NCBI GenBank assembly: GCA_964549785.1
Contig: CAZJXA010000184.1
Span: 1-6,684 of the forward strand
Length of the DNA stretch: 6,684 bases
Source of the DNA: JBEIUO01 sp964549785
GTDB taxonomy: Bacteria; Planctomycetota; Phycisphaerae; Phycisphaerales; UBA1924
Direction of reading: 5' to 3'
The notes beneath the pieces were generated by a model that saw only the letters and a program-made list of their open reading frames with translations, ran no database searches and had not been told where the DNA came from. The translations under genes were made by a program, and so were the position numbers. The first letter of the stretch is position 1. Every line of letters starts with the position of its first letter. Positions 5,843-6,684 of this stretch are shown piece after piece.

Positions 5843-6303
5843 AAATCGCCCTGAGCGGGGACCACCGCGGCGTCGCCAGCATCCGCATGCTCGCCGACAA
5901 ACTCCGGCGCGAAGGCCACGAATCGGTGATCGTCGGCGACTGCTCGGGCGCTGCCTGCGACTACCCGGAGCGTGCCTACGACGTCGGGCGCATCGTCGCC
6001 GCCAAACAGGCCGACGTCGGCGTCCTCGTCTGCGGCACCGGCATCGGCATGGCCATCGCCGCCAACAAGGTCAAGGGCATCCGCGCGGCCGTCGTCCACG
6101 ATGAACTGACCGCCCAACTCTCGCGCAGCCACAACGACGCCAACGTTCTCTGCCTCTCCGCCGATCTGTTGGGCCAGCGACTCATCGAGAAGATCGTCGA
6201 CGTCTGGCTCGCCGCCGCGTTCGAGGGCGGCCGCCACGCTCGCCGTATCCGAAAAGTCATCGCGATGGAAAACGGGCTCGACCCCGCGACCGTCGTCGAG
6301 TAA
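5839..6303 (+). CDS. rpiB: Ribose 5-phosphate isomerase B
   Basis: RpiB interconverts ribose 5-phosphate and ribulose 5-phosphate in the non-oxidative pentose phosphate pathway, as a cytoplasmic dimer or tetramer. The 154-residue length is normal. Family residues are all present: GDHRG (D8, H9), CDYPERA (40-46), CGTGIGMAIAANK with catalytic C65 and T67, SRSHNDANVL with H98, N99 and D100, and FEGGRHARR with phosphate-binding R132, H133 and R136. The start ATG overlaps the stop of the upstream fusion gene (ATGA), with a weak GGGA (5828-5831) 7 bases before it. The overlap and the Bacillus ywlC-ywlE-ywlF precedent support a shared transcript. No missing residue or unusual feature was seen. Confidence 0.97.
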   Translation: MKIALSGDHRGVASIRMLADKLRREGHESVIVGDCSGAACDYPERAYDVGRIVAAKQADVGVLVCGTGIGMAIAANKVKGIRAAVVHDELTAQLSRSHNDANVLCLSADLLGQRLIEKIVDVWLAAAFEGGRHARRIRKVIAMENGLDPATVVE

Positions 6304-6315
6304 GTCGAGCCCCCG

Positions 6316-6335
6316 CGGCCCTTATATAGGGTCCG
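6316..6335 (+). terminator. Possible hairpin terminator after rpiB
   Basis: CGGCCCT (6316-6322) pairs with AGGGTCCG (6328-6335), allowing one bulged T, around the loop TATAT. It starts 13 bases after the rpiB stop. There is no downstream T-run, so it is at best a weak or Rho-assisted terminator, or a 3' stabilising stem. Confidence 0.35.
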
Positions 6336-6630
6336 GAGCGGTTGCCGGTTCGTGGTCACGTTCCCGTCCGGCCTACCCACCCGCCGCGCCAAACACGCCC
6401 TCGACATCACAAGTTTCCAATCCGGTCCAGAATCCCGCTGGTTCTGGGCCCTCAAACCATCCAACAACCCCGCGCTATGAGATGACCACAACTCTCCCTG
6501 CGACATCCGCACCGGGCCGGGCGCAGCGTGATCGCGGCCCCGGCCCACCCCAATTCCGAAAAACGACATCCGCTTAAAGGTGGGCCGTAAGTTCCGTGTA
6601 AGGACAACCAAACTCAGACCACACCAACCC
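6336..6630. other. Non-coding gap between rpiB and transposase fragment
   Basis: No supported gene was found on either strand. It contains an 8-bp perfect stem GGGCCGGG/CCCGGCCC (6514-6521 with 6539-6546, 17-base loop) and a smaller CCAGAA/TTCTGG stem (6427-6432 with 6442-6447). Neither is followed by a T-run. I looked in the three plus-strand frames for the upstream part of an IS3 transposase core (the HSDRG-type motif) and saw none, so an insertion or deletion junction probably lies near its right end. Confidence 0.4.
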
Positions 6631-6684
6631 ATGAGCCGCACGGGCGACTGCTACGACAACGCCGTGGTCGAGTCGTTCTGGGGC
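6631..6684 (+). pseudogene. IS3-family transposase (OrfB, DDE integrase core) fragment, runs off the right edge
   Basis: The last 18 codons read MSRTGDCYDNAVVESFWG. This is the conserved segment of IS3-type transposases (commonly SMSRxGNCYDNAxxESFFG) that carries the catalytic glutamate, here E14 of the fragment. In-frame codons upstream (about 6541-6630) stay open but do not resemble the DDE core, and the two catalytic aspartates are not seen in the preceding 300 bases. The fragment therefore looks 5'-truncated and inactive. How far it extends right is unknown. A full-length gene with its 5' half displaced by rearrangement cannot be excluded. No terminal inverted repeat was identified. Confidence 0.75.

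Noticed and set aside
6514..6546. 8-bp GC stem as a terminator or IS end
   Set aside because: There is no T-run on either strand and no matching copy elsewhere in the window to suggest an element terminus.
5976..6641. Minus-strand open frame covering rpiB and the tail
   Set aside because: It overlaps the conserved core of rpiB on the other strand and shows no domain of its own.

Overview
The window is GC-rich bacterial chromosome with a strong G/C bias at third codon positions. It suggests a planctomycete, most likely Phycisphaerae-like. The hints are the pilin-type N-terminus with RRAFSLIE and alanine rather than glycine before the cleavage site, the weak or absent Shine-Dalgarno sequences, and an ATP synthase gamma gene not followed by atpD. 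This placement is inference; no rRNA or other marker is present to settle it.

Layout, left to right. (1) The 3' part of atpG, the F1 ATP synthase gamma subunit, runs in from the left edge (1-872, +). (2) A 227-bp spacer follows, holding a 149-bp interval bounded by imperfect inverted repeats. (3) An M20 family amidohydrolase (1100-2365, +) comes next. (4) A perfect 11-bp hairpin lies between this gene and a convergent small gene for an unrecognised 84-residue protein (2444-2698, -). (5) A long non-coding stretch (2699-3164) contains several stem-loops and ends in a clear intrinsic terminator for the next gene. (6) A 400-residue pseudopilin-like protein is encoded at 3165-4367 (-). (7) A divergent 308-bp spacer follows. 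(8) A two-gene operon starts with a fusion of a TsaC/Sua5/YrdC-type domain to a low-molecular-weight phosphatase domain (4676-5842, +). It overlaps rpiB (5839-6303, +) by an ATGA. (9) A non-coding tail ends at the right edge in the catalytic-glutamate segment of an IS3-type transposase (6631-6684, +), with no visible upstream half of the gene.

The most interesting unit is the fusion-rpiB operon. The order Sua5-like, YwlE-like phosphatase, RpiB matches the Bacillus ywlC-(ywlD)-ywlE-ywlF(rpiB) neighbourhood, and here the first and third members are fused. The phosphatase half keeps every catalytic residue and has the threonine associated with phosphoarginine specificity. The Sua5-like half keeps the fold landmarks but has lost the usual Lys/Arg and SAN catalytic motifs. 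It may therefore be a repurposed nucleotide- or RNA-binding module rather than a working threonylcarbamoyl-AMP synthase. The rest is housekeeping or ordinary accessory content. I see no CRISPR array, tRNA, rRNA or recognised defence system.
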